From the NCBI GenBank assembly GCA_021786295.1, contig JAJYNO010000017.1, forward strand, positions 114,389-178,388: 64,000 bases of DNA, given 5' to 3'. A model generated the notes under the pieces. The model was not told where the DNA came from. It saw only the letters and a list, made by a program, of their open reading frames with translations, and made no database searches. A program made the translations under genes and the position numbers. The stretch is from a bacterium. Its GTDB lineage: Bacteria; Elusimicrobiota; Elusimicrobia; Elusimicrobiales; UBA9959. Shown in pieces: positions 48,974 to 59,381 of this stretch (position 1 is the stretch's first letter; the number at the start of each line of letters is the position of its first letter).

Positions 48974-50203
48974 TCAGAACTTGTAGCCGACGCTGATGGC
49001 CGGCACCTGCGCGTTGCACTTGTAGGTGCCGTTAAGCGTGTTCGTGTCGCCGAAAGGCGTGTCGTCCGCCGTGCTGTCGCTGATCTTCCGGTTAACGAAC
49101 ATTACGTACGCGTAGGAAGCGTCCACCACTATGTTCCCTTTGGTCCAGCCGGCGCCCACGGAGAGGGCCACGCGGTCGGAGTCCGGGATGATCGAATCGA
49201 AGTACCGCTCCTTTACCGGATTAAAGTCGTAGAAGGCTCCGGCGCGGAAGCTCCAGGCTTCGGAGTACTTGTACTCGGTGCCGGCGCGCAGGGCCCAGAC
49301 GCTCTGCCAGTCCTTGGCCTCCACGCTGGTGTTAGTCACTGGGACCAGAGGATCCAATCCGTGCATATAGGTGGTCAGCGCCGTGATGGTGTTGGACTTC
49401 ACGGTCAGGGCGTGGTAGGTGGCCCAGTCGGTATAGTCGGCGGTGGCCGAGACCAGCCATTTCCGGTTCACCTTGTAGGCCGCGCCGGCCTGGAAGGTGT
49501 CGGGCAGCGTTATCCTGGTGGAGGCGTCGTTGGAACTGCCCAGGGCCGGAGCCGTGGCGTTGCCGTCCACGTCTATCTTCACCGGGCTGCGGTAGCTGGC
49601 GCCCAGGTTCCACTTCTCGTTGAGCTTGTAGAACGCGGCGGCGTTGTAGCCCCAGCCGTTGCCGTTGCCGGAAAGATGGAGCGTGGAGTTGTATAGCTTA
49701 GCGCCCAGGTACATGTAGTCGGCGCCCAGGGCCACGGACAGTTTGTCGTCGACCTTGTAGGCGGCGTTGAAGTTGTAGTTGAAGTCCTCGATGTCGGAAT
49801 AGGTAGCGACCGCGGCCGTCTTGGACGTGGACTTCCAGTCCGTGGACAGGCCGAACGGGGCGTTGAAGCCGAAGCCGAGCGCCCATTTTTCGTTGAGCCT
49901 GTGCGTGGCGTAGAAATAGGGAGGAACGTGCATCACCTTGGCGATCTTGTCCGAGCCGCCGGCGTATTCGTGCTTCATCTGGGGGTAGACCATCGCCGAG
50001 CCCAGCGAGAGGTTGGTCTTCTCCAGGCCGGTCATGGCGGCGGGATTGTACCAGACGGCGGACGGGTTGTCGGCCACGGCCACGAAAGAGTCGCCCATGG
50101 CGGTAGCCTTGGCGTCCTGCTCGGCCAGGCGGAAGCCGGCCGCGTTGGCGCCGACGGCCATGCCCATCACGGCGGCCGCGGCTAATGCTGATATTTTCAT
50201 CAA
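48974..50203 (-). CDS. OmpP1/FadL/TodX-family outer membrane transport protein
   Basis: Signal peptide; GFRLAEQDAKATAMGDSFVAVADNPSAVWYNPAAMTGL; C-terminal aromatic YKF. Confidence 0.93.
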   Translation of the reverse strand: MMKISALAAAAVMGMAVGANAAGFRLAEQDAKATAMGDSFVAVADNPSAVWYNPAAMTGLEKTNLSLGSAMVYPQMKHEYAGGSDKIAKVMHVPPYFYATHRLNEKWALGFGFNAPFGLSTDWKSTSKTAAVATYSDIEDFNYNFNAAYKVDDKLSVALGADYMYLGAKLYNSTLHLSGNGNGWGYNAAAFYKLNEKWNLGASYRSPVKIDVDGNATAPALGSSNDASTRITLPDTFQAGAAYKVNRKWLVSATADYTDWATYHALTVKSNTITALTTYMHGLDPLVPVTNTSVEAKDWQSVWALRAGTEYKYSEAWSFRAGAFYDFNPVKERYFDSIIPDSDRVALSVGAGWTKGNIVVDASYAYVMFVNRKISDSTADDTPFGDTNTLNGTYKCNAQVPAISVGYKF

Positions 50204-50288
50204 TTCCTCCTAACGGTATTTAGAAACTTCCTGTCAATTATACAAAACCCCGGCCTTCCGTTAAAAAGACCGACAGGGAGGGAAGTCC

Positions 50289-51161
50289 CTACTGGAGGGC
50301 CCAGAATTTCACCGTCCTGTCGTTGGAGGCGGAGGCTATGTACCTGCCGTCCGGGGAGACGTCCACGGAATAGATCTCGTCGGTATGTCCTTCCATGGCG
50401 CGCAGGCAGGTCCCCGTGAGCGGGTCCCAGACCTTAACGGCGGTGCCGCCTGTCACGGCGTATTTGCCGTCCGGGGTGAAGGCCACGCAGTTTATCCAGT
50501 CCGTGTCCTTTATGGAACCAAGCTCTTCTAGCCGCTCCGTGTCCCAGATCTCCAGGCGCTTCTCCATGCCGGTGGCGGCGGCCAGCAGCTTGCCGTTCGG
50601 GGAGAAGGCCAGGCAGCGGACGCCGTAGAGGTAGTCGCCGTTGTCCTTGAGCAGGGCTCCCGCCCTGTCCAGGAGCCGCAGCTCCGCCCCGCCCAGCGCC
50701 AGCCGCCCCTCCGGGGAGAGCGCCAGGGCTTTTATGTCGCCTATGCCAGGCTCCAGGGCGGCTTTCAGCGAGCAGTCCGCCGGGTCCAGGACGTGCACCG
50801 AGCCGTCGTCCGAGCCCGAGTACAGCAGCTTGCCGTCGGGGGAGAAGGCCAGGCAGTTGACCGGCCCGGAATGCCTTTCCGCTTCGCCCAGAAGCGCGCA
50901 GTCCGAGGTCTTCCAGATCTTCACGGTCCTGTCCCAGGAGCCGGTGGCGAAAATATCCCCGTCCGGATCGAAGGCCACGGCGCGCACGTCGCCGGCGTGG
51001 GCCTCTATGGTCTGTATCTCTATCCCGTCCGGGACGCCCCAGAGCTTTACGGCATTGTCCTCTCCCGCCGTGGCCAGGAATTTCCCCGAGGGGGAGAACG
51101 CCAGCGCCAGCACGCCGTCCGTGTGACCTTCCAGAGTCTTTATCAGAGCCGTCTGTTGCAT
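50289..51161 (-). CDS. WD40-repeat protein
   Basis: About 7 repeats such as GHTDGVLALAFSPSGKFLATAGEDNAVKLWG; no signal peptide. Confidence 0.93.
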   Translation of the reverse strand: MQQTALIKTLEGHTDGVLALAFSPSGKFLATAGEDNAVKLWGVPDGIEIQTIEAHAGDVRAVAFDPDGDIFATGSWDRTVKIWKTSDCALLGEAERHSGPVNCLAFSPDGKLLYSGSDDGSVHVLDPADCSLKAALEPGIGDIKALALSPEGRLALGGAELRLLDRAGALLKDNGDYLYGVRCLAFSPNGKLLAAATGMEKRLEIWDTERLEELGSIKDTDWINCVAFTPDGKYAVTGGTAVKVWDPLTGTCLRAMEGHTDEIYSVDVSPDGRYIASASNDRTVKFWALQ

Positions 51162-51236
51162 TTTTTCCCCCCGGGTAACGCGAAAACAATAATCTATATT
51201 ATTTCCGCCGCGAATGCAAAAAAGGCGGGGGGGGGC

Positions 51237-51265
51237 TTGCGCGCCGTCTCATCCCGTGGTATACA
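51237..51265 (+). promoter_or_regulatory. Promoter candidate TTGCGC-17-TATACA with G9 tract immediately upstream
   Basis: G9 at 51227-51235 abuts the -35-like hexamer; ATG at 51298. Confidence 0.45.
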
Positions 51266-51297
51266 TATAGGAGGAAGGTCCCCGACAGGAGAAGCCC

Positions 51298-52197
51298 ATG
51301 AGACCCATGCCATCGCTGATAATTTCCGGTTCACTGCTCCTGGCGCCGTTGGCGGCGCTGTCCGCGCAGCAGGACGGCTCGTTCAGGCCGGACCCTGCCT
51401 CCGGCGCCGCTGCCGCGGCCTCTCCCGCGCCAAGCGCCCCCGAAGCCGAACGGCGGGCCGCGCCGGACGTGGACCTTTTCGGCTGCTTCGGCTATCCATC
51501 CGCCCCGGAAGCCGTTCAGCTGCCGGAAGAGAGGGGCGTCAGAGGGCCGGCCGACGTGGTCTTCACGCTTAAACTGGACACGATAAAGAACGCCTACCTG
51601 AGGCCTTCCCTGGGCTTCGTCACCGGCAGCGGGACCAGGGTTTACGTCAGCGGCACCAAGGCCGCCAACTGCCCCGCCGGCGGGACCTCCTGCAAGGACA
51701 ACGACAAGTTCTTCCTGGTGCTGACCACGGCCCGCGGCGACAGCTATTTCATAAGGGCGATGGACATCGTCAACTGGGGCATCTTCATGAGCGGCTCGCG
51801 CACGGTGACCATCGACGGAGAGAACTACGTGGCCAAGGTGTACGCCAACGCCTCCGCCCCGGCCGACAGCAGGCTGGAGATAAAGGGGCCCCGCGGCGTC
51901 GCTCTCAGCGCCACGCTCAGGCAGATCGGCGACGCCGTGGCCGCCAAGGGCGTGGACGTCACGCTCGACCGCGCCTACAAGCTGGCCTACGGCAACGAGA
52001 TAGTGCAGGGGCCGCAGGGGGGCAGTTTCACCTCCCGGATGCTGGTGCTGCTCATCCCCTACCCCGTGGTGGACGCCTCCACCTACTATATATTCGGCGC
52101 TTCGGAGATAAAACCCTCCGGCACGGCGTTCCCGTCTTTCCATTCAGGCTACGGGTTCAAGCTGGATAACGGCGTGCTCTCCATCTACAGGCTGTAG
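51298..52197 (+). CDS. Secreted protein of unknown function
   Basis: Signal peptide (SLIISGSLLLAPLAALSAQQ), 299 aa, followed by a terminator; no family recognised. Confidence 0.7.
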   Translation: MRPMPSLIISGSLLLAPLAALSAQQDGSFRPDPASGAAAAASPAPSAPEAERRAAPDVDLFGCFGYPSAPEAVQLPEERGVRGPADVVFTLKLDTIKNAYLRPSLGFVTGSGTRVYVSGTKAANCPAGGTSCKDNDKFFLVLTTARGDSYFIRAMDIVNWGIFMSGSRTVTIDGENYVAKVYANASAPADSRLEIKGPRGVALSATLRQIGDAVAAKGVDVTLDRAYKLAYGNEIVQGPQGGSFTSRMLVLLIPYPVVDASTYYIFGASEIKPSGTAFPSFHSGYGFKLDNGVLSIYRL

Positions 52198-52217
52198 GGG
52201 CCCGGCGCGGCGCTGGA

Positions 52218-52243
52218 GGCCGGGCGCGGGCCCGGCCTTTTTT
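52218..52243 (+). terminator. Rho-independent terminator
   Basis: GGCCGGGC-gcgg-GCCCGGCC-TTTTTT. Confidence 0.9.
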
Positions 52244-52326
52244 GCGCGAGGGCCGCAGGGGGCCGGCCTCCGGGGCGGGGAACTTTATATAATAAAAGAC
52301 CGGAGCGCGACGTAAAAAAGGAAAAA

Positions 52327-52947
52327 ATGGGATTCACGGAAGATATAAGGACGGTTTTCAGCAAGGACCCGGCAGCCAGGAGCGTGCTGGAGGTCCTGAC
52401 CTGCTACCCTGGCCTCCACGCCGTCTGGCTTTACAGGCCGGCCCACTGGCTCTGGACGCACGGCCTCCTTCTTCCAGCGCGCCTGCTCTCACATCTGGCG
52501 CGCTTCTTCACCGGCGTGGAGATACACCCTGGGGCTAAGATCGGCCGGCGCTTCTTCATAGACCACGGCATGGGCGTCGTTATAGGCGAGACGGCAGAAA
52601 TAGGCGACGACGTGCTGCTGTACCAGGGAGTGGTGCTGGGGGGCGTGTCGCTGGAGCACAAGAAGCGCCATCCGACGCTCGGGAACGGCGTCGTGGTGGG
52701 CGCCGGCGCCGCGGTGCTGGGCGCCATAAGGATCGGGGACCGCTCCCGGATAGGCGCGGGCTCGGTGGTCCTGCAGGAGGTGCCGCCCGACACCACGGTG
52801 TTCGGCGTGCCGGCCCACGGCGGGCGCGGCGGCGCCGGCGGCGCGCAGCTGGACCACAACAAGCTGCCGGATTACTGCGCGCAGGAGATGAGGCGGGTGC
52901 AGCAGGAACTCGACGAGCTGCGCCGCGAGCTGGAGGACCGCAAATGA
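52327..52947 (+). CDS. cysE: Serine O-acetyltransferase
   Basis: [44 protein letters not shown]. Confidence 0.95.
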   Translation: MGFTEDIRTVFSKDPAARSVLEVLTCYPGLHAVWLYRPAHWLWTHGLLLPARLLSHLARFFTGVEIHPGAKIGRRFFIDHGMGVVIGETAEIGDDVLLYQGVVLGGVSLEHKKRHPTLGNGVVVGAGAAVLGAIRIGDRSRIGAGSVVLQEVPPDTTVFGVPAHGGRGGAGGAQLDHNKLPDYCAQEMRRVQQELDELRRELEDRK

Positions 52948-53894
52948 AGTACGCCACCGACATGAGCGCCCTGGTGGGCGGGACGCCCCTGGTCAGGCTG
53001 AACCGCTTCGCCGCTCCTTCCGGAGCTCTGCTGCTGGCCAAGCTGGAGTTCTTCAACCCGTCCTCCAGCGTCAAGGACAGGGCCGCCCTGGGCATGATAG
53101 CCGACGCCGAGGAGCGCGGCCTGCTGAAGCCTGGCTCGGTGGTGGTGGAACCCACCAGCGGCAACACCGGCATAGGCCTGGCGTGGCTCTGCGCCATCAG
53201 GGGCTACCGCCTGGTGCTGACCATGCCCGAGACCATGAGCCTGGAGCGCCGCCGGATACTGCACGCTTTCGGCGCGCGGCTCGTCCTCACCCCCGGGGCC
53301 GCCGGCATGGCCGGCGCCGTGGCGGAGGCCGAAAGAATATCTTCCTCTACCCCCGGCGCTTTCATGCCGCGCCAGTTCTCCAACCCCGCCAACCCGGCCA
53401 TGCACCAGCGCACCACCGGCGAGGAGATCTGGAAGGACACCGACGGCAGGGTGGACGTGCTGGTGGCGGGCGTGGGCACCGGCGGCACGCTCACCGGCAT
53501 AGCCCGCTGCCTGAAGAAGCGCAAACCTTCGGTCAGGGTAGTGGCCGTGGAACCGGCGGCCTCGCCGCTGCTTTCCGGCGGCGCCCCCGGCCCGCACCGC
53601 ATACAGGGCATAGGCGCCAATTTCCTGCCCGAGAACCTGGACCGCTCTCTAGTGGACGAGGTCTTCGCGGTGGCCGACGAGGCCGCCGGCGTGGCCGCCC
53701 GCCGCCTGATGAAGGAGGAGGGGATACTGGCCGGCATCTCCTCCGGAGCGGCCGTGCACGCTGCGGCCGCGGTGGCCGCCAGGCCCGATTCGGCCGGCAA
53801 GGTCGTCGTCGCGGTGCTGCCGGACACCGGCGAGCGCTATCTGAGCACCTGGCTTTTCGAGGACCTGCCCCCGCAGGGCGCTTCGGACAGATGA
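52944..53894 (+). CDS. cysK: Cysteine synthase (O-acetylserine sulfhydrylase)
   Basis: [45 protein letters not shown]. Confidence 0.95.
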   Translation: MKYATDMSALVGGTPLVRLNRFAAPSGALLLAKLEFFNPSSSVKDRAALGMIADAEERGLLKPGSVVVEPTSGNTGIGLAWLCAIRGYRLVLTMPETMSLERRRILHAFGARLVLTPGAAGMAGAVAEAERISSSTPGAFMPRQFSNPANPAMHQRTTGEEIWKDTDGRVDVLVAGVGTGGTLTGIARCLKKRKPSVRVVAVEPAASPLLSGGAPGPHRIQGIGANFLPENLDRSLVDEVFAVADEAAGVAARRLMKEEGILAGISSGAAVHAAAAVAARPDSAGKVVVAVLPDTGERYLSTWLFEDLPPQGASDR

Positions 53895-54349
53895 AACTGG
53901 CCACGCTCTGCTACGTCCGCCGGAACGGCCGGACGCTCATGCTGCACCGCGTCAAAAAGAAGGACGACGTGCACGAGGGCAAGTGGAACGGCCTCGGCGG
54001 CAAGTTCGAGGCGGGCGAGAGCCCGGAGGACTGCGTGCTACGCGAGATAAAGGAGGAGTCCGGCCTTTCGCTAAGATCGCCGGTCCTCAAGGGCGTGCTG
54101 ACGTTCCCCGGATTCGCGCACGGAGAGGACTGGTACGTCTTCGTCTTCACCGCCTCGGAATTCTCCGGAAAACAGATCGATTCCCCGGAGGGCGAGTTGA
54201 AATGGGTCCCGGACCGGGACCTGTTGAAACTGAACCTCTGGGAGGGGGACAGGGTCTTCCTGCCGCTGCTGAAGAGACGCGGCCACTTCTCGGGCAAGTT
54301 CCACTACACCGACGGCCGGCTGGTGCGCTGGTCCGTGGAAAAATACTGA
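53891..54349 (+). CDS. NUDIX hydrolase (8-oxo-dGTP diphosphatase-like)
   Basis: [24 protein letters not shown] Nudix box; ATG at 53891. Confidence 0.93.
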   Translation: MKLATLCYVRRNGRTLMLHRVKKKDDVHEGKWNGLGGKFEAGESPEDCVLREIKEESGLSLRSPVLKGVLTFPGFAHGEDWYVFVFTASEFSGKQIDSPEGELKWVPDRDLLKLNLWEGDRVFLPLLKRRGHFSGKFHYTDGRLVRWSVEKY

Positions 54350-54350
54350 T

Positions 54351-55460
54351 ATGCAAAAAGGACTCCTGCTGGGGCTGATGAGCGGCACTTCCGCCGACGG
54401 CCTGTCTATAGCGCTGTGCTCGCGCGGCGGGCGGAGGCTCGAGGTGCTCAAGTTCGCCAATTATCCTTACCCCGCCGCTCTGCAGGCGCGCATCATCGCC
54501 GCCAGGGACCTGAAGGCGCCGGGGCTCTCGGCGCTCAACTTCGAGCTCGGCCGCCTCTGGGCCGGCATGGCGAGGCGCTTCTGCCGCGCCAACCGGGTGC
54601 CGTACGGGGCCATCAAGGTCATAGGTTCGCACGGCCAGACGGTCTGGCACTCCCCCGGCGCCGGGGGCCACACCTTGCAGATCGGCGAGGCCTCCTTCCT
54701 GGCCGAGGAGACCCGGCGTCCCGTGGTCTGCGATTTCCGCCCGGCCGACATGGCCGCCGGCGGCGAGGGCGCCCCGCTGATCCCTTTCATGGACGACTTC
54801 CTGTTCGGCGGCGGCGCTCCGGTCGCGCTGCAGAACATAGGCGGCGTCGGCAACATCGCCTTCGCCGGGAAGGGAGTAAGGACGTTCGGCTTCGACACGG
54901 GGCCGGGCAACTCCCTTATGGACACCGCGGCCGCGGAGCTGTCCGGCGGGGCGCTGACCTGCGACAGGGACGGGGCGTGGGCCGCCGCTGGCGAGCCAGA
55001 CGTAAAGAAGGTCCGCGCGCTGCTGGAGGCGCCTTTCTTCCGCCGCCGGCCGCCCAAATCGCTCGACCGCAGCGAGTACTCGCTCGCCTTCATAAAGGAG
55101 AACTTCGGCCCTCTTTTCAACCGGCGCCGTTCGCGCGACCTGCTGGCCACGCTGAACTTCTTCACCGCGGCCTCGATCGCCCTGGCTTTCCGGAGGTTCG
55201 CCCCTCGCGGTACGCGCGAGCTGATAGTCAGCGGCGGCGGGGCGCTGAACCCGGCGCTGATGGACAATCTCGCCGCGCTGCTGCTTCCCTCCGGGGTCCG
55301 CGTGCGCTCTATCGCCGAGCTCGGCATACACCCGTTGGCCAAGGAGCCGGCCTGTTTCGCTCTGCTGGCCGACCTGGCGCTGGAGGGCAGCCCCAACAGC
55401 TGTCCCTCGGCCACCGGGGCGCGCGGGGCGCGCGTGCTCGGCAAGCTCATCCGTCCATGA
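54351..55460 (+). CDS. anmK: Anhydro-N-acetylmuramic acid kinase
   Basis: GLMSGTSADGLSIAL, IGSHGQTVWH, FDTGPGNSLMD. Confidence 0.95.
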   Translation: MQKGLLLGLMSGTSADGLSIALCSRGGRRLEVLKFANYPYPAALQARIIAARDLKAPGLSALNFELGRLWAGMARRFCRANRVPYGAIKVIGSHGQTVWHSPGAGGHTLQIGEASFLAEETRRPVVCDFRPADMAAGGEGAPLIPFMDDFLFGGGAPVALQNIGGVGNIAFAGKGVRTFGFDTGPGNSLMDTAAAELSGGALTCDRDGAWAAAGEPDVKKVRALLEAPFFRRRPPKSLDRSEYSLAFIKENFGPLFNRRRSRDLLATLNFFTAASIALAFRRFAPRGTRELIVSGGGALNPALMDNLAALLLPSGVRVRSIAELGIHPLAKEPACFALLADLALEGSPNSCPSATGARGARVLGKLIRP

Positions 55461-56791
55461 CCGCCGCCGAGAGAGCTCCCGGACAGGGCACGTTCTCGCT
55501 GATGATGCGGGCCTTCAAGTACCGCAACTACCGTCTCTTCTTCGGCGGTCAGGGGATCTCGCTCATCGGCACCTGGATGCAGCGCATCGCGCTGAGCTGG
55601 CTGGTCTACCGCCTGACCGGCTCGGCGATGCTGCTCGGCGTGGTCGGTTTCTGCGGCCAGATCCCCATCTTCGTGCTGGCGCCGTTCGCCGGCGTCCTGG
55701 CCGACCGCATGGACCGCCACCGCATCCTGCTGGCGACGCAGACGCTTTTCATGCTGCAGGCCTTCACGATGTCCTACCTCGTGCTCTCGCACAGGATACA
55801 GGTCTGGGAGATCATTGCGATAAGCGTCTTCATCGGCCTGGTCAACGCTTTCGACACTCCGGCGCGCCAGTCGTTCGTGATAGACATGGTCTCGCGCAAG
55901 GAGGACCTCGGCAACGCGATAGCGCTGAACTCCTCGATGTTCAATTCCGCCCGCCTGATAGGCCCGTCGGTGGCCGGCGTGGTTATAGGCATCACCGGCG
56001 AGGGAGCCTGCTTCCTCATCGACGCGATAAGCTACCTGGCCGTGCTGGCGGCGCTGCTGGCGATGGACCCGATAGCCCCGGGGCCAAGGCCGCGGGAGGA
56101 GGATGTCTTCAGGCGCCTCAAGGAGGGCTTCTCCTACACGTTCGGTTTCGCGCCGATAAAGCTGGTCATCCTGCTGCTGGCGTTGACCAGCCTGACCGGC
56201 ATGCCCTACACCGTGCTGATGCCTGTCTTCGTAAAGGAGACGCTGCACAGCGGGCCCGGCGCCATGGGTTTCCTGATGGCCTTCTCCGGGGCCGGCGCGC
56301 TGCTGGCCGCGGTCACGCTGGCCTCGCGCAGGAACGCGGCCGGGCTGGAGGGGCGTATCCCGCTGGCCGGCCTGATCTTCGGCTCCGGGCTGATCCTGCT
56401 GTCGCTCTCCCGCGGTTTCCCGTCCGCGGCGGCCTTCATAGCGCTGGCCAGTTTCGGCATGATCACGCAGATGGCCTCCTCGAACACCATCATCCAGACC
56501 CTGGTGGACGACGACAAGCGCGGCCGCGTTATGTCCATCTACACGATGGCCTTCCTGGGCATGGCGCCGTTCGGCAGCTTCCTGGCGGGGTGGGGGGCCA
56601 GCCATATAGGGGTGGAGTACACTATAATGCTCAGCGGGGCGATGTCGCTGGCCGGAGCGGCCCTGTTCTCCGCCAGGCTCGGGGAAATACGGGAGAAGGC
56701 CAGGCCGGTCTACCAGCGCCTCGGAATAGTGCCGGAGGTGGCGGCCGGAGTGGAGACCGCCTCCGAGCTGACCGCTCCTCCGGAGGACTGA
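55457..56791 (+). CDS. MFS transporter (EntS/DUF894-like)
   Basis: YRLFFGGQGISLIGTWMQRIALSWLVYRLTGSA...NAFDTPARQSFVIDMV; start ATG 55457. Confidence 0.92.
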   Translation: MTAAERAPGQGTFSLMMRAFKYRNYRLFFGGQGISLIGTWMQRIALSWLVYRLTGSAMLLGVVGFCGQIPIFVLAPFAGVLADRMDRHRILLATQTLFMLQAFTMSYLVLSHRIQVWEIIAISVFIGLVNAFDTPARQSFVIDMVSRKEDLGNAIALNSSMFNSARLIGPSVAGVVIGITGEGACFLIDAISYLAVLAALLAMDPIAPGPRPREEDVFRRLKEGFSYTFGFAPIKLVILLLALTSLTGMPYTVLMPVFVKETLHSGPGAMGFLMAFSGAGALLAAVTLASRRNAAGLEGRIPLAGLIFGSGLILLSLSRGFPSAAAFIALASFGMITQMASSNTIIQTLVDDDKRGRVMSIYTMAFLGMAPFGSFLAGWGASHIGVEYTIMLSGAMSLAGAALFSARLGEIREKARPVYQRLGIVPEVAAGVETASELTAPPED

Positions 56792-56836
56792 CCTGGCGGG
56801 GCGGCACGCCGCGAAAGTTTTGTAGAATTTCCTGAC

Positions 56837-57907
56837 ATGCACAGACGCGAACGAATGCGCCTTTCAGGCGATATCGACGCTATCCTCAAGAAGGTCTCGC
56901 GCACCCTTTATCTGAGCGTGGCCGTTCTGCCGGAGCCGGTGCGCAGCAGCATGGGGCTGGGCTACCTGCTCTGCCGCGCTCTGGACACGGCGGTGGACAC
57001 CCCAGGGATTTCAGCCGGACAGAAGCTTAAGCTGCTTTCCTTGGCCCGGGACCTGGGCAAGGAGAACTCCCGCGCGGAACTGCTCTCCGGCCTGCGCTCG
57101 CTTTCCTCTCAGCCGGCGCCGAAAGGGGAGCGTGAACTGCTGGCCAGGTTCGGCGACGTGCTGGCCATGTTCGCCGCGCTGCCTGAACCGGAGAAGCCGG
57201 CCTTCACCGATCTGGTCTCGGGCGTGGCCTCCGGCATGGAGATGGACGTGGTCTCGTTCCCCGGCGGCAGACCGGCGGCCCTTCCCGCCGCGGCCGACCT
57301 GGAACGCTACTGCGGCCTCATAGGCGGGGAGCCCGGCAGGTTCTGGGCGCGTCTCTACCGCGAGGCCATCAGGGCCTCCAACCGCCGCTGGGGCAATCTG
57401 CCCTCCGAGGCGGACGCGGCCATGATCGGCGCGGCCCTCCAGATCACCAATATCCTGAAGGATATGGCCTACGACCTGAGCATAGGGCGCTGCTATATCC
57501 CGCAGGAGGACCTGGATACCAGGAACCTGCGCCCGTCGGACCTGCTGGACCCGGCCAGCATGGAACGCCTGCGCGAGATATCGGTGAAGTGGATCTACTG
57601 GGCGCTGGACCGCCTGGACCTGTGCGAGAGTTTCGTCTCCTCCATCCCGAAGACCGAGCTGTCCCTGCGGGCGGCGGTGATCTGGCCGGTCTACTGGGCC
57701 ATGGACACGCTGGCGGAGGTTTCGCTGGCCAACCTGCTGGACCCCGGGGCCAGGCCCAAGGTCAAGCGCCGCCGCATCTACTTCACTCTCGCCGCCACGC
57801 CGCCGCTGCTGCTGAGCAATACGGCCTTCGCGCGCGGCTACCGCTTCCGGAGAGAGACCCTGATAAGTTCGCTGACCGGCGGGGACTTCGAAGGCCGAGC
57901 GCTGTAG
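56837..57907 (+). CDS. Squalene/phytoene synthase family protein
   Basis: CRALDTAVDTPG (DxxxD) and NILKDMAYDLSIGRCYIPQEDL (second DxxxD) motifs. Confidence 0.88.
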   Translation: MHRRERMRLSGDIDAILKKVSRTLYLSVAVLPEPVRSSMGLGYLLCRALDTAVDTPGISAGQKLKLLSLARDLGKENSRAELLSGLRSLSSQPAPKGERELLARFGDVLAMFAALPEPEKPAFTDLVSGVASGMEMDVVSFPGGRPAALPAAADLERYCGLIGGEPGRFWARLYREAIRASNRRWGNLPSEADAAMIGAALQITNILKDMAYDLSIGRCYIPQEDLDTRNLRPSDLLDPASMERLREISVKWIYWALDRLDLCESFVSSIPKTELSLRAAVIWPVYWAMDTLAEVSLANLLDPGARPKVKRRRIYFTLAATPPLLLSNTAFARGYRFRRETLISSLTGGDFEGRAL

Positions 57908-57925
57908 TTTTCGGGCCGCAGGCGT

Positions 57926-57954
57926 AAAAAAGCCCCGGAGTGCCGGGGCTTTTT
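57926..57954. terminator. Bidirectional terminator
   Basis: AAAAAAGCCCCGG-agtg-CCGGGGCTTTTT between convergent genes. Confidence 0.92.
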
Positions 57955-57971
57955 CGTCTCCTCCCAAGCGT

Positions 57972-59321
57972 TCAGTCGCCGTAGTCCTGGCGGAACTTGC
58001 GGTACTTGTAGGCGAACTTGCCCCGCTTGCCGGCGGGGAGCGCCTCGTCGCTCCATTCGAACTCCCTGTCGGCTATCCTGACGGCGTCGCCGGCCTCGGC
58101 GCCGGCCTTCTTGAGGGCCTTGTCCAGTCCTATCGTCCTGAGGATCCTCCTGAGCCTGTCCCAGGAGTCGGGCTGGGAGAAGTTCGTCATCGCTATAAGC
58201 TTCTCTATCTTGGCGCCGCTGACCACGAAGGCGCCGGTGTGGTCCTTGGCCACCCGGAAGCCTTCTTCCGGACTGCGGAAGACCGCCGCTCCTTCGGAGG
58301 CCCGGTAGAGGTCCTCCTCCTTTATCGAAGGGAGAAGTTTGATGATCCGGTCCAGCAGTTTGCCGAGGCCCTTGCCGGTGGCGGCAGAGATCAGGAAAAC
58401 CTCGCGCCCCTTGAACTTCTTCTGGAGCAGCGCCTGCACCTCGGCCGCTCCCGGCAGGTCCGACTTGTTGACGGCCAGCAGCGCGGTCTTCCTGGCCAGC
58501 AGCGGGTGGAACTGCTTGAGCTCCTTCTCTATCACGCGCACGGCCTTCTCCGGCTTAAGCCCGCCGAAGCCGGCCGGGTCCACCAGGTGCACCAGCAGTT
58601 TGGTGCGCAGCACGTGCTTGAGGAACAGGTCCCCCAGCCCCCTGCCCTCGTGGGCGCCCTCGATCAGGCCCGGGATGTCGGCCGCGGCGAAGCTTTTGTT
58701 CTTGTGCGTCACCATGCCGATGTTGGGGTTCAGCGTGGTGAAGGGATAGTCCGCTATCTTGGGCCTCGCGGCCGAGACGGCCGAGAGCAAAGTGGACTTG
58801 CCGGCGTTGGGAAAGCCGACCAGCCCTACGTCGGCCAGCACGCTTAGCTCCAGCCAGGCCTCGTACTCCTCGCCGGGTTCGCCGTTCTCGGAGATCTTAG
58901 GGGCCGTGTTGAACCTGGTCTTGAAGGCGGTGTTGCCCCGCCCGCCGCGGCCGCCCTTCGCCGCCAGGAAGCGCTGCCCGTCCGCTTTCAGGTCCGCGAG
59001 CGCCGCGCCGCCGCGCTTCACGACCGTACCGAGCGGGACGTAAAGGGTCTTGTCCTCGCCGTCGGCGCCGTCCCGGCGGTTGCCTCCTCCGGGGGAGCCG
59101 TCGCCCGCGGTGATGTGGGGATGGAAGGCTATTTCGCGCAGCGTCGTGATGTTGGACGACGCCACGAACCAGACGCTCCCGCCCCTGCCGCCGTGCCCGC
59201 CGTCCGGGCCTCCGTACGGGATGTACTTTTCCCTGCGGAAAGAGGACGAGCCGTTGCCGCCCTTCCCCGCCTTTAAGAAGATGTGGGCCGTGTCTATGAA
59301 AGCTGCTTCTCTGTTTGCCAT
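57972..59321 (-). CDS. obgE: Obg/CgtA GTPase
   Basis: Obg fold GKGGNGSSSFRREKYIPYGGPDGGHGGRGG; GFPNAGKSTLL; C-terminal OCT-like domain. Confidence 0.97.
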   Translation of the reverse strand: MANREAAFIDTAHIFLKAGKGGNGSSSFRREKYIPYGGPDGGHGGRGGSVWFVASSNITTLREIAFHPHITAGDGSPGGGNRRDGADGEDKTLYVPLGTVVKRGGAALADLKADGQRFLAAKGGRGGRGNTAFKTRFNTAPKISENGEPGEEYEAWLELSVLADVGLVGFPNAGKSTLLSAVSAARPKIADYPFTTLNPNIGMVTHKNKSFAAADIPGLIEGAHEGRGLGDLFLKHVLRTKLLVHLVDPAGFGGLKPEKAVRVIEKELKQFHPLLARKTALLAVNKSDLPGAAEVQALLQKKFKGREVFLISAATGKGLGKLLDRIIKLLPSIKEEDLYRASEGAAVFRSPEEGFRVAKDHTGAFVVSGAKIEKLIAMTNFSQPDSWDRLRRILRTIGLDKALKKAGAEAGDAVRIADREFEWSDEALPAGKRGKFAYKYRKFRQDYGD

Positions 59322-59332
59322 GTTATAATGAA

Positions 59333-59363
59333 AAACCTCCCGAACGCCGCGCGCCCGGGAGGT
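59333..59363 (-). terminator. Terminator between rpmA and obgE
   Basis: On the minus strand, ACCTCCCG...CGGGAGGTTTTTC. Confidence 0.75.
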
Positions 59364-59381
59364 CTTTTCCTTTCCGGAAGA

